Assembly (NCBI RefSeq): GCF_963678635.1
Contig: NC_087071.1
Location: 15,811,613-15,875,612, forward strand
Source of the DNA: Symsagittifera roscoffensis
Taxonomy: Eukaryota > Xenacoelomorpha > Acoela > Convolutidae
Length of the DNA stretch: 64,000 bases
Direction of reading: 5' to 3'
Made by a program: the position numbers and the translations under genes. Position 1 is the stretch's first letter, and each line of letters opens with the position of its first letter. Of this stretch, positions 12,221 through 23,600 are shown in pieces. A model generated the notes under the pieces. It had not been told where the DNA came from. It was given only the letters and a program-made list of their open reading frames with translations, and made no database searches.

Positions 12221-13298
12221 ATGTCGAGGAACCTCCAGAAAGGGACTTCATTAACGGAGAAAGATACAGGTGCAAACGCTAAGACTATAGAAAAAATCAA
12301 GGTTAGGTTAAACGTACGATATAAAACCATAGACAGGAAAATTCCATCACATGCACCACTGACCACATGGGTACAAACATTTGGAAAAAACCAAGACTAT
12401 CAAAAAAAAAAAGCGGAGCCGCTTTTGTTCCTAATCCGAAAAATATATGGACCGTGCTTTCCCTCTCGTCTGAGTGATTACCTTGTGTAGAAATCCGCAC
12501 GGCGATCAGGACCATGCCGACGTTTTTTAAACATCGAGAACTCTAACACCCTTAACACCCGATGTTCATGGAGAGCAAAGAAACGGGACTACCAAGAGAA
12601 CTAACCCGACAAGAGAAGACAGCAAACCACGCCAGAAAAAAACAGTCCAACAAAAAGAACGACACGTGAAATAAGCCTACAGACGGAGAAGAGTGATTAA
12701 ACTACACGAAGCAATACCCGTGAAAAAATAGCATCCAGCGGATCTGATAACGGCGACAATTCGTCAACAACCTCGAAAGACATTGCAGCATCGCCTAAGA
12801 GGCTGAACCAAAAACGTACGCCACCCACAAACGCAGCATTGCCAACATGTGAATCAACCCAAAAACGCCAGTCGGCGCTATAGAGTGCATTTGGAAATCA
12901 TGTCCCAATTGATGCAGTGAACGACACAAACGAAGTAACAAAAACAATTCAATTTGAAAGTGACTCGCCTCCAGAAAAAAACAGACAACCATCCGAGCTT
13001 AAAATCTCGTATTCAAGAAATGGGTTTTACGGAGAAAACGCCGGAGTATCAAGCCTGCAGCAAACTTCTTGAGGATATTAGCCCGAGAAATAAAGAGAAA
13101 ACAGACGTAGTTGACTTGACATCACCGACGGAAGACGACACGAACGATAATAATCATAATAATTTGCTATTTGTGAAGAAGAAAAATACGTTGAAAGAAG
13201 TCGAAAAAGAAAAGAAAGACGCAGAAATGTTCGAAGAAGAAGAACATGGAAACGATGTGTTGGGAGCCAACAAGGATGGAACCCAAACAGAGGTGTAA
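12221..13298 (+). pseudogene. Gypsy-2 post-integrase tail (unassigned)
   Basis: Two open frames (12,221-12,490 and 12,954-13,298) are lysine/glutamate rich. The second has KEVEKEKKDAEMFEEEEHG and ends at 13,298. No GPY/F or chromodomain motif is seen, and there is no transmembrane segment that would suggest an env gene. They lie where the integrase C-terminus and 3' untranslated part of the element should be; function is unknown. Confidence 0.35.
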
Positions 13299-14116
13299 AA
13301 AAACACTGGAAGAATCAAAAGTCCCATAAGGACTATAAAATCAAAGTTCAAAACATTTATCTTAAATTTCTCGCTGAGTGGGAATGTCATCCGGTATGGA
13401 TTGATGAACTCAAAATATATATATGTTACTTATATGATCTATATTTATGTTAAGCTTACTCGGTTGGTCGATCGGTTGACCTTGATAGGCATCAGACATG
13501 AACTATGTTTGAGCTGTTGCTCAGTTGTGAATTAATGTTGTCTATCAACTAGTTTTTTTATTCCGCTTCGGTTAGGATTTTTTGCTGATCGATCTGTTCG
13601 AATTCGAGAGTTAGATATTCATACGTAAAGCTATGATAACAGTGATGGTATTTTTTGCTCTCCAAAAAAAACTATAATATAATAAATTAAATCTTTTGCT
13701 TGGAATATAAGCGATCAGAAAAATGGGATTAGAAAGGATTATACTCGACTTAGAATCGATTATAATGGAGTTTCATACGCAGAAAAATTTATGATCTTTT
13801 ATGTTTTAATTGAAACTTCTTTTCAGCAACCCCAAACTATTCACTTTTTCAATATCCTTCAGGAGGGAAAGAGGTTTGATTTCAATTAAGGTTTAAAACA
13901 ATCAGTATAGCTATTTTTAACGCCGATCTTTTTTGCATTAGATTGGAGAGCACTGCCATCCAGGTTTTGCTTGAAGACTTGCCTAAAAGATATTTTTCAA
14001 AAAACTGAAAAGAATGGATTCATTGGTAGAAGGGTACATAATCATATGAAAACTAGCCAACAGACAGAAACTAAACTATGGTTATTATAAAGGAAAATTT
14101 TTCTCTAAGATTGACA
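13299..14116. other. AT-rich stretch without genes
   Basis: No gene or matching LTR is found. A TATA-rich segment lies at about 13,415-13,450. Confidence 0.4.
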
Positions 14117-14339
14117 TTACGAGGCCAAACTGAGCTTATTGACATTACGAGTCCAATGTGTGCTTTTTGGGAAATAAAAGTCGATTCCGCTACAAGGACG
14201 CTCCCTTTTTTCTCCTTTTGTTCTTTCATTTTCTATGATCGTTCCGAAAATTTTAACAAATTTAAAGAATTGTGTCGGGAATCCAGGAACATACAGACAC
14301 AAAATTGAGCGCTATCCGGTGCACTGTTTGGCTTCGTAA
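14117..14339. mobile_element. Small MITE with TTACGAGGCCAAAC termini
   Basis: The left end TTACGAGGCCAAACTGAGC (14,117) is the inverted partner of the right end GCACTGTTTGGCTTCGTAA (ending 14,339). A second copy of the terminus (TTACGAGTCCAATGTGTGC) lies 28 bp inside the left end. The subterminal right sequence (ACATACAGACACAAAATTG) is shared with the copies at 36,945-38,186 and 16,740-16,800. The open frame inside is not considered real. Confidence 0.75.
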
Positions 14340-14412
14340 TAAAATGAATAATTTCCTGAAGTCGTTTGCGAAGTCGTAACACTTTGAATAATTTCCTGAA
14401 GTCGTTTGCGAA
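14340..14412. repeat. Two direct copies of a ~29-bp unit
   Basis: The unit TGAATAATTTCCTGAAGTCG plus TTTGCGAA occurs twice, starting at about 14,344 and 14,383, directly beside the MITE right end. It is a short local tandem duplication of flanking DNA. Confidence 0.7.
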
Positions 14413-16199
14413 TGATATAAAAACTAAAAAATCGATAAACTCAAAATCTTGACCATCACTTATATTCTAGTTGAAAAAAAAATCGATTAACATCGATAAG
14501 TTTTATCGATAAACATCGGTTTTCATTGAAAAATTTTGTTCAAAAAGGTCGTTTCAATCAATTTTTGTTGCAAATTTAGACCACGAAATCGATGATTTTG
14601 TCATCGTAAACTCTCATTCTTTGAAAAAAAAGTCCATTACAATCGATCGTTATTAAATTTTTAAAACGCATCATAATTGAGCATTGGGATCATAATCGCA
14701 ATATTTTTCTACTATTAGGATCATAATCAACCATTTCTGCATTACTCTCAGGCTACTCGCATTCTATACCTACTTAATTTTATTTGTCCTTTTAACATTT
14801 AACCCTCTTTACCGCCTTGTCGCCTTCAAGCCATCTCACCTCCAACTGTTTGCGCGGCCAAGAACCCCCATCATGTTCAACTCCACTACCCGACCCCCAT
14901 GCCTGGTAAACTTGGAGGGGGTAAGTGTGGCCTTCTTGTGCAGCGCATCTTCTTGTTAAAAACGATTACCAGAGGACTAAATATGACGGAGGGGGAGCAT
15001 CTTCAAGTTTTTGGTTGAGTGGGGGTGAGGGAAGGGCGGTCAGATGAGAGCTTAGGGGAGAAGAAATCGGGTGCATAGCGGTAAGCAAAAGTCAGCGAAA
15101 TGTTTGAAAAGGTGAACACTAAACTGAGTTATAAGGCACTTAGAAATTTTATTTTAAAAACATTGAAGAGTTTTTGTGGGTTGTTTCATAAGATCATACA
15201 GTTGTCATTCCAAACTTTCTACCTTATGTTTTTGATGTCTTAAAAAATTCGAAAAAGATTTATTTTTTATTTAAAAATTTTCATGATTTCTCCTTCATGA
15301 ATACTAGCATAGCTCTTTGTTTCCACATATACTTAGTAAAATGATTTTTAACAGACTCCGTGTTCACAATTTCTTTTCCTAAATCCGACTTGATTTAATG
15401 TTTTTTCTTAAAGGTTCTTGATTCCAAAATGTAGTTGAGATTTCGATGTTTCAGATAAAACAACTGTTAGAAATTTGTCAGATAACTTTCCCTGCAATCA
15501 TAAGTCCTTAATAAAACAAGACTGCTCGTATCAGGGCGAAGCCCTGAATGTTCCGACTGCTTTTGAAGTTTATGGAGCAGCAGTAATAACATAAAAACAT
15601 TATATGAAATAAACTGAAATGAAATTTTTTTTTCTGAAATTTGAAATTTTTTATGAAAATCATCCCGCCACACGCCATATAAAGTACAAAAAGATAGTTT
15701 TCGTTCCTTGTAACACATCATTTATGGCAAATAAGCTTTGTTCAACCAATTTGGAACGATATATAAAACGGATTAAATCTCCGCTTACGCGTTAATAGCG
15801 CGAATTATATCGCGCGTTAATTGTCCCAAATTGGTCCAAATGGCAATCTTTAAACCCTCATAACTTTACGAAAAATGATCAAAGGTGAAATCTCTTTACA
15901 AGTTTAAGCTCAGGTCAACGAAACCTTTTGAATGATATAAAAAAAAATTCTGTCAAAAATTGCTAGTTAAAAAGTCGAAATTTGTCTGAAGAAAAAAAAA
16001 CCCACCCCGAACACAAATATTCCGTTACTTTCGTATCGAAAGTCGGAACAATAACAAATCCTTAAAACTCATTTGATTCAAAAACAATCCGGCCTATAAC
16101 TACCTCCACTTTTTATGATAGGAAAATGCTTTTTCGATGAACTATTTCCTGAATGATAATAAATTTTTCGTTAACACTTTGTAACACTGATTTATTTCC
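14413..16199. other. Intergenic DNA with several hairpins
   Basis: An ATCGAT-rich palindromic patch (about 14,478-14,520), a GC-richer stretch (14,860-15,080), a perfect hairpin TCAGGGC-GAA-GCCCTGA at 15,531-15,547 and a GCGCGA/TCGCGC hairpin at about 15,790-15,822 are visible. A minus-strand open frame at 15,467-15,721 has no recognised motif and no clear splice partners. Confidence 0.5.
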
Positions 16200-18333
16200 T
16201 TAAAAGTTTAGTTGGAAGTTGAATTCTGAATATCACAAACATACACTACTTTTGAAATGAATTTACTATCAAGTTAAGCTACTGGTTTAAAATGATTTGG
16301 ACTCGCTTACCATGAAATCCTTCTCGACAATTAATTTGCCTCTCTAACTTTTCGTCACAAATATTCGTCCCGTTCTTTTGACTGGTTACGTTTATCCAGT
16401 CGCAGTTCCCAGTGTTGTAATTTTGAGCAAAATATTGACAGTTCCTTGTTTGCGTTACACGAATTTTACTACAAATTGTTTTGTTTATAACTGTGCAGTC
16501 GGGACTCCAGGAAGTTAAACGTGTTCTTTGCTGGTCAGTTTCTGAAATTGACTTTAGTTTTTGGATGCAGTAATAATATAATTTCAAAAAGTATCTATTT
16601 TGAAATTGCTCTCAAACCCCAAACGATTGCATTACAAAGCCAAACTCCATTTGAGAATTGTAAGCGGATTCCGTCAAAATTATACCATGCGAACTCATTT
16701 TGACAATTTTAAGCGGATTCCGCCAAAGTTACACGATGATGTTTAGGACTTTTCTCTGGAAACAAACAGACATAAAATTGTGCGTCTATTGAGGCCAGGT
16801 AATGTAACAGTACCAGCAACGCAGTTCCTGACGATTAAATCTTACAAAATGTGCCCAAACTGACATTTGTGAAGTGTTTTTTAAAACTTTGTTAATGAAA
16901 GTGTCGTTAAACTCGGGAAACCCAGAAATTGGTCGACCCCAGAGTAAAAAAAATAACAATGAGGTTAAAACTGAGTTTTTCTCAAAATATTTTATTCGAG
17001 AGTAAATTGCACTTTTAACAGCAAAATTTCATTAGTATTTCCATGTTTTTTCATCAGTTCTTCCAAGCGTTGAATTTTTGTTAAGAAAATCAAGGAGGAA
17101 TAGATCAATGAAATTTGATTCGTTTGAAAAAAAATACATGCCGCGTGCCTTTGAGGTTATTGAAACCGGTTGCTCTTAAGTTTCAGGGTGAACTTTGTTG
17201 TATTATCATTTATTTTAATTGAAACGTATAATTCCATTTGTCTAAATTTGTCTGAAAAACTAAAATTTTTTCATTCTCGTCCTTTCAGACGGAATAAGGA
17301 TTGAGACGTAACAGTGCTATAATCGCTGGTAAAAAAAATTTGCCTGGGAAACTTCTTTCAAGCAATTCAAATAACTATTTTGTACAAAAACTGTGTAAAC
17401 ACTATTTAGTTTGTTTTTTCGTTTTGTGATTGATGTGTTTAATCTTCAGAAAAACTTTCTGAAAGTTCCCATTTTGATTTTCTTCGATTCCATTTTATAA
17501 AAAAAAGGGTCGTTCTAAATGAAGTGGTAGGACCGGAATGATTTATAATTAGCCTGGTAAAATCTGTGTTTCCAATTTTTTCCCTCTAGATAAGTGTTTC
17601 CAGAGACAAGAGAACTGACTGACAACAAAAAATTTGGTCATTTTTAAAGTATTACGTGTATGAAAAATATTGAAAAGTTTTTTTTTCGAATTGTTGCCTC
17701 TGATTTAATTGTCGCTTTAAGTCCAATTTTGAAGTCATCTTTTCGGTTTTTGGAAAAAAAATTTTTGAAGTACTTAAGCTTGTACCTATGAACATAATGA
17801 AATAAAATGATTAAGAAATTTCGACTTACCACAAGGAGGAGGCCTTAAGAATTCGTCAGCTAAAACAATTGAAATATTTAAAAAACTGTTGAAATATTAT
17901 CAGAAATAATAATTTGTTGAAATATTATCTTTTTTAAATTATTTTAAGCTTTATTGAGTTTTTACGTCACTTGTAGTTAAATTCAATTCAGTTTTCTTTT
18001 TTTTACATTGTAGTTTGCTTAAAAATGAAATTAAGAAACATTAGTCACAACCACAGCTCATTTTTATGAAAAAAAAATACCAATAATGATTACAAAATAG
18101 TTATTATTCTTATTGTTTCAAAGTTATGTTAATAATAATTTCACTTAAAAACTATTATCACCATTGCTTTATCTAGTTGAAATTATGAATGAATAGAAAG
18201 TTGACAGCGGTGACTTGAGTTGAAATTTTTTGGAAAACTTTTACTTACCATCATTACGGGTACCAAGTGGATTCGGGTCACACAAAATCACGAGAAGCTT
18301 GAAAAGTAACAAGCAAAAACCAGTTAGCATCAT
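16200..18333 (-). CDS. Small secreted thrombospondin type-1 repeat protein, four exons
   Basis: Four minus-strand exons join in phase: 18,333-18,249, 17,859-17,830, 16,541-16,311 and 16,225-16,200. All junctions are phase 1 with good signals (G|GTAAGT donors; TTTTAG, ATTTCAG and TATTCAG acceptors), and intron 3 is a typical 85 bp. Exon 1 starts MMLTGFCLLLFKLLVILC, a clear signal peptide. Exon 2 is a 30-nt microexon (DEFLRPPPC). Exon 3 carries one TSR-like domain: SWSPDC, CSKIRVTQTRNC and three more Cys, making six in all (three disulfides expected). Exon 4 adds eight residues and a stop, and AATAAA lies at 16,196-16,191, just 3 nt after it. The predicted product is ~123 residues and extracellular. 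TSR modules bind matrix or receptors; the partner here is unknown. Some WxxW tryptophans of classical TSRs are missing, so the fold assignment is less sure than the gene model. Confidence 0.72.
16640..16805. mobile_element. Partial copy of the TTACGA-terminus MITE family (intron 2 of the TSR gene)
   Basis: Two AAGCGGATTCCG units and the subterminal ACAGACATAAAATTGTGC followed by GAGGCCAGGTAATG match the right half of the element at 36,945-38,186. The left half is not recognisable. It sits inside the large second intron of the minus-strand secreted-protein gene. Confidence 0.6.
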
Positions 18334-18729
18334 AGTTGGCAAAACAATGAAAGACTAAGGCTTTCTCTTTGTCAAATAACAAACAGATACTTAACTGTGA
18401 TTATGTACCAGCCAAATGTTTGTACCCATATAATTTTGGGCTATTCGATCTACAATTTGGCACCTCCTTGTTGAAATGAGATAACCAGATGTTGATAGAA
18501 TTGTGACTGAATTGTAGAAAACTGATCAGCATTCTCTTTCTTGACGTTATTAAAATGTGTCTATTGTTTTATTTACTAAAAATTTATCTAAATTTCACTA
18601 GGGCAAGGACTGAAGTAACCTAAGTCTTGCTTTAGTTGTCACGAGGCTAATTTCTGCACTGGATAGGCGCACAATTTGGTGTCTGTAGAAAAAATCTTAT
18701 TTTTTTTTCCAAAAATCAAGTGGGTTACA
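18334..18729. other. 5' region of the secreted TSR gene
   Basis: This is upstream DNA of the minus-strand gene that starts at 18,333. No distinct promoter element is recognised and no other gene is supported. Confidence 0.4.
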
Positions 18730-19262
18730 TTTACAAAGTGGATTTCACGCTCAAATACGCGAAACGTGAAATTTGACGTCCTCATTACTCTTGCCGAGGA
18801 TTTCACAACGAGCGAATATGCCTAGTTTTTCCGGATTTCGCAAACGTATGCCGACTCGGCAATCGTAAGTGAATGAATCAAATTTATGCGTAACCTGCCT
18901 AAATTTTGCGACTTTCATTTAGAATTTGCTGATTCTGCTTGCAGCTTGCGGATTAAATTCACAACGGTTGACACCGCGACAGTGTATTTTCTTTTAAACC
19001 CATAATTTTTATATCGAGTGTGGGTATCACAAACTGTTTCGGTTTCTGCAAAAAAAAATACGAATTTTGCAAATTTTGTTGCGGATTCAGCAAATTCGTA
19101 TGTTTATGAGCGATATGGTTTGGTTTGGATTATACTTACAAAGTTTTCGTAAATTCCACGCTGAAATATGCGTAACGTGAGTTTGTGATTTTAGTCGACA
19201 GACTAGTTTTGTCGACAGTTTCACAACGAGCGAATTCACCTAGTTGTTCCGGATTTAGAAAC
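18730..19262. repeat. Pair of ~125-bp direct repeats
   Basis: 18,734-18,846 and about 19,136-19,262 share the same order of blocks: ACAAAGT, TTCCACGCT/TTTCACGCTCAAATA, GCG-AACGTGA, then TTTCACAACGAGCGAAT, CCTAGTTxTTCCGGATTT and AAACGTA. The DNA between them has several GCGGATT or TTTGCGGATTCAGC-like units resembling the repeats of the TTACGA MITE family. Non-coding repeat DNA is likely. Confidence 0.6.
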
Positions 19263-19503
19263 GTAGTTGTTCCGTTCAATTCCAGTCTCAAACTCTCTGT
19301 GTCGCTGTGCCATTTTTGTCAGGATCCGGTGCAAAACTTGGTCGCGCTAGTCAGGCTGGTCGTGCCGTTTCCTGAGTCTTCCCATCTTCACCTCGGTCGC
19401 AAAAATTGCGAGAGATTTTTTCTCGCTCGCGCTGCCTCTAATTGAACCCTTGCTGAGGAGTAAGAGGGGAACTAATCATAGGAGAGAGACGTAGTACGGG
19501 CGG

Positions 19504-21764
19504 ATGGCATCCAATGTCGTACGCTTCGAGATACTAAAAACGGCGGAGAAAAATGCACCTCGAACAAAATGGAGCTGCAAAGTGTGGGCAACCGAACACT
19601 TCCGCATTTACATATACGGACAATTTTTTACCGTAGTTTCTTTATTATTCTTCTTCCCCAAGGGTAATAAAACACTTTTCAGTCAAATGACCCGGTGATA
19701 CGATTAGTTACTCACTGCCCTACAGTTGTAAAATGGTACATAGACAGAGCTTAAAAAAGCGTATGCTTGAATAATTTTGCTAGTACCGCCGTCTGAGGCT
19801 GCCATACGAGTTATTATGACTCAACTTTAACGGTTACCAAAATTAAAACGTTCAACGATGCGTTTAAACCGGGAGAAAGGAAAATTCGGAAAGAGAAAAA
19901 CCTTAGGCAACGAAGAATTTCAGAATTCAAGGCACAAGCGACGTTTCAGGGCAAACAATGATGCGAGCCAAAAGCCAATCAGAAAGCTGTAAGCTTTAAA
20001 GATGCAAAACAGAAAACAAATTCATTAGTGCCGCGATATGGCAGGATGTCAACTAGTTAGGGCTCAGCCAATCACCGACAAGATTTTTGCACACGGAAGG
20101 TTTTATGTAAAAACTAGAAACCTAAGGTCAGACTACCTTCTCAAGCAGTCACGCGCAGTTTTGACCCCTACTCCAAAATGTCATCAAGAAAGAACTCTGC
20201 CGAAAAGCCCGACCATGTAAAATTCATTTCAAATACGTCTACTTATACCGGAAATGGTAATCTAAGTGTGGCAATAAATGGTCATATCAACAAACCCTCC
20301 CGTCTAAATTCAGACTCAGTTATCAAAATTATTCCTCCCGAAAAACTAGATAAATCTTAATAGCAAAACTACAATTTCAGCTCATCGGAATAGCAAAACT
20401 ACGATCATGTCGTTTCCTAGCGATTTTCACGGTCCCTTACCCCCTGTGAATACCAAAAATGGGTATACTCTATTATTTCCACTGATTACCGAGTGATTAG
20501 GAAAATCGAATAACCCGAATTTTTAAACTTCAAAGTAGTGAAAGCCAACATCGAGAAGGATCCAATCCTTAAGAAGATGAGGGATGCAATCAGAGACAAG
20601 GAACCCAAGGAAAAGAAATCGTGACTCGCATAGGAAAGTACTACGCCCAGCACGACAATAATTTTGCATTAAAAAAACTGTCTGTTGATGAATGGCCTCT
20701 ATCGGCGATGAACCGATTGCACTACAGTCCTCACGGAAGGGATAAAATATAAGTCACCTCAATGATGTCTGATTACCACTCAAGCACCGTAGCTTAGCCG
20801 CCACAGCAAAGTTTTGCAAGCGTTGCCTGGAAGCATTTAAAAACCTTGAAACAGAAATTCCTGGGGAAAATTTGAGCAAGATATATCAACCGAAGAAACC
20901 AAACGAATTTGTCCAACTAGAATTCTGAAGAGTGATAATTAACATCAAAAATTCGAACAAATAAGCATTAGTAACTTTTTAAATCACCAGTTGAGGATCA
21001 CAAGGTGGCGGGAATGGTTGAACGAGCGACTAGGTCATTAAAAATTTATATTGTAACAAACTTGAGAGAGGCTAAAAAAGTCAAAATAAAGGTGTCTTGG
21101 GCCTTAAGCGCCCTTTTTCCTTCTACGGAAGCTAAAGCACAATCTAACCAAGAATCCGAGTTAAAAGAGTTTGGTCTCGACGAATGTATTTAGCCAAAAA
21201 TTACGATTTTTAGTTGAGGCGAACGAACTCGATATAACTATAGACGATTGGGAGAAGCGGAGCGACTTGATGATGGCCCCACAAAATAGTTAAACACCAA
21301 ATGCTTTGACGAGCATGAGGTCGAAGAAGAGGTGATCGATTTGACCCTAGAAAAATAACCACTATGACTCAAAAAATACGAGACCATAACAAACAAGCCA
21401 ATCAAAAGACGGTGAAAACGGACCTAAAAATTCCGCGAAAGTGTAAAAATTTAAAAACTAATATTGAAAAAATAACATCCCATACTAGCCAAAAAATAAA
21501 AGATATCTGCTAAGACGATGCCGGGTTGCATTTAGATCCGAAAAAGCGCAGATGAACCTAGGGCCACCCAGCAACCTGGGACACCCGGCCCGATTCTTAC
21601 AGGATACGAAAGTACACCACATTTTGGTCCGCCGACCCAGACTGGAGCAGTTCCTGTATGTGAGAGCTGACCCGGCTGACCTTGGAGCTTTCACCTCTTC
21701 TCGCTCTGTTGGGGGCGAGGATGTTCTCTCTAGAATTCTTAGCGAGAAAAAATCAAGGTCCTAA
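19504..21764 (+). mobile_element. Ty3/gypsy remnant of a different subfamily (gypsy-3)
   Basis: An RNase H fragment (KVWATEHFRIYIYGQFFT, about 19,577-19,630) resembles the VWAIEHFKNYFYG block of gypsy-2. Downstream come an integrase zinc-finger region (YYAQHDNNFALKKLSVDEW at ~20,640, HRSLAATAKFCKRCLEAFK at ~20,790), the core start (KPNEFVQLEF at ~20,900) and the core end (HKVAGMVERATRSLKIYIV at ~21,000). In the core start the usual catalytic Asp reads Glu. Many stops are present. The pieces are out of register with gypsy-2 and closer to Cer-type elements (inference). The open frame at 21,552-21,764 is unassigned. Confidence 0.65.
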
Positions 21765-22207
21765 CTACTGCTTTTTCTGGTGAACGAAGAACTGTGAGTT
21801 AAAAAAAAGTCAAAAAACTAAAGCACCAAAACAAAGTTCACATGTTGACCGGGGGCCATTATCGAGTAGACTCTTTAATGTTTTCATTTTGCGTATTTTA
21901 TGAAATTGAATTCTGCTTTTAAATACCGAAATTTATGTCAGTTCGATATTCGTTGATGACCTGTAATTTCCGATAACTAGGGTTCATTTACCAGCTACCC
22001 AAAAACCGATCTACCTCAGAACCGAAACGAGGCAGAAAAAACTATTTCCTTCCTTCTCCTCTCTCAAAACTTTCTGCTCGCTTTTGTGCAAAACCAATTC
22101 CTCCAGAAAAGATGTTGAAGGAAAACAAACGGCGGTAAGCAGATATCTCAAACTCGTTGAAGCCTTTTATTATCCCAATGGGATAAGACCAGACATCAAG
22201 CCCAGAC
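21765..22207. other. Unassigned DNA before the tandem duplication
   Basis: A short open frame (22,084-22,266) runs into the duplicated unit. No motif is recognised. Confidence 0.35.
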
Positions 22208-22562
22208 ACAAGTCCGTCGGTAGTGGCAATTCAGCAGATAATTTTGTAAAGACGCTCATCGTTTAGACCATTTGTTTTACCCAGTTAGATCCCAGTTTTG
22301 CGTCAGTAGATTTTGCAACAAAGCAGCATTCAGATTATCCACGCTTTTGGAGGCGTTCGTCATTGTACCGGTATCATCTAACCGTTATGCAAAACGTTCA
22401 ACTTATGTCAAAATTTGATGAAAATGACTAGATTGCAGTTATCCGGCTGGTCAACACAGATACCTATAGTTCTTAGGATTTGAAGAACGCAGACCAAAGT
22501 CAGAAACCACAAAGAGGCCTAAATGCAGGTTACCAGACACTTTCAAAGCATCAAAAATAATC

Positions 22563-22812
22563 GTGTCCAGGACAATCTTCCACGCTGAGAATGACAAGTT
22601 TTATTGTGGTATTTTTTACCACCAATGCTACAAATACCTCATCATACCAGAAGCCATTTTCTTATTTGCTGCCTGGATTGACCTCCATACACCGAAAGAG
22701 CTCATCATACACTTCCATAAATCAAGCGTATGTGACAATTCTGAGCAAACAATTTTCAAACAGTTTCGAAGAGTGGTTGAAAAAACGTAAACTGTTTTCT
22801 GCGGCTGTTTAA
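22563..22812 (+). other. Open frames in the duplicated unit, unrecognised
   Basis: Two overlapping frames (22,563-22,790 and 22,591-22,812) are preserved in copy 2 at 24,251-24,496 and 24,279-24,464. The 22,591 frame ends EEWLKKRKLFSAAV. The upstream frame from about 22,267 (DFATKQHSDYPRFWRRS) is also open. I do not recognise any family. Because the two copies are nearly identical, their conservation says nothing about selection. It may be the 3' part of a transposon gene. Confidence 0.3.
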
Positions 22813-22852
22813 TTCTTTTGAAACTCTCTTTTAAAAGGAGGTTTTTTTAACT

Positions 22853-23600
22853 GAAAAACGATGCTGATTTCACAATTCTCATCTATGGAAATTTTGTGAT
22901 CAGCATTTTTTTCATTATGATTAAAGTTATCAGAAACATTTAGGAAATGATTTTTAAGAACTTTTAAATGAGTTATTAACATTTTTTTTTGCTGAAGAAA
23001 AACTTTTGCTTATTAGAAAACAACATAAAAACTTTGTTGACAAAAAACGCTTATCATACATTTCCCATGTATGAAAATGGTATGGCTACTGCTTGTTTTC
23101 ATTATAAGTAAATTTCAAAAATCGTTTCGAAATGTTTTCTAACAATTTTTATATGATTTAATAGTAGTTTTTGCTGAAGGAAAGTTTTTGTTAATAGAAG
23201 TTGCCATTACAGTTTGAATTGAAAAAAAGGCTTATCATTCAATTCTCCTATATGAAAATTTTAAGATAAGCAGTCTTCGATAAAACCTTGAGAAGCACTT
23301 TGCTTGGAAAGCACTTTTCAGAAATTTTCAAATGGGTAATGGCTTCTATCGTTCAATTGAAGCCCTTTGGTTTTTAAAAACAAGATGTAATTTTGAAACG
23401 AGGAAACCACTTTTCATACAATTCTTGTATATGAAACTTGTATGATACGCAATTTAAAAGAAAACAAATTTTTGTTTTCAATTTTTTTGAAAAATTTCTA
23501 ACGAAATAACTATGTGTTACTATAGCTTTTTTACTCATTTGGAATGAAAAAAAAACGCTCATAATTTTTTTTTACATTCATGAAGCGCCTCAATGGCACA
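22853..23600. repeat. Diverged ~180-bp tandem repeats, each with a palindrome
   Basis: Modules start near 22,853, 23,037, 23,220, 23,399 and (partial) 23,546. Each carries a stem-loop of the type CTTATCATTCAATTCTCC then TATATGAAAATTTTAAGATAAG, followed by TTTTTGCTGAAGGAAA-like and TTTCNAAATG-like blocks in the first copies. The array is present again in the second large copy at about 24,541-25,290. It is a satellite-like sequence. Confidence 0.7.

Larger units (their letters stand above)
7434..13298 (+). mobile_element. Ty3/gypsy retrotransposon, moderately preserved (gypsy-2)
   Basis: Gag-like, zinc-knuckle, RT, RNase H, linker, integrase and post-integrase segments appear in canonical Ty3/gypsy order over 5.9 kb. 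Long stretches remain open (the RNase H plus linker frame runs ~300 codons), so this copy is younger than gypsy-1. Inactivating changes include many frameshifts, a broken zinc knuckle and a substituted integrase catalytic Asp. LTRs were not identified by eye. Confidence 0.8.

Noticed and set aside
15467-15721. Minus-strand 84-codon frame (ATG ATG TGT ...) as a further exon of the secreted TSR gene
   Set aside because: The TSR gene already ends with an in-phase terminal exon, stop and AATAAA at about 16,190; this frame lies downstream of that signal and has no cysteine pattern or suitable acceptor in phase.
20407-20480. DFHGPLPPVNTKNGY as a separate integrase core in gypsy-3
   Set aside because: It resembles the xDFAGPLP block but lies upstream of the zinc-finger region and has no following core; kept only as part of the rearranged gypsy-3 remnant.
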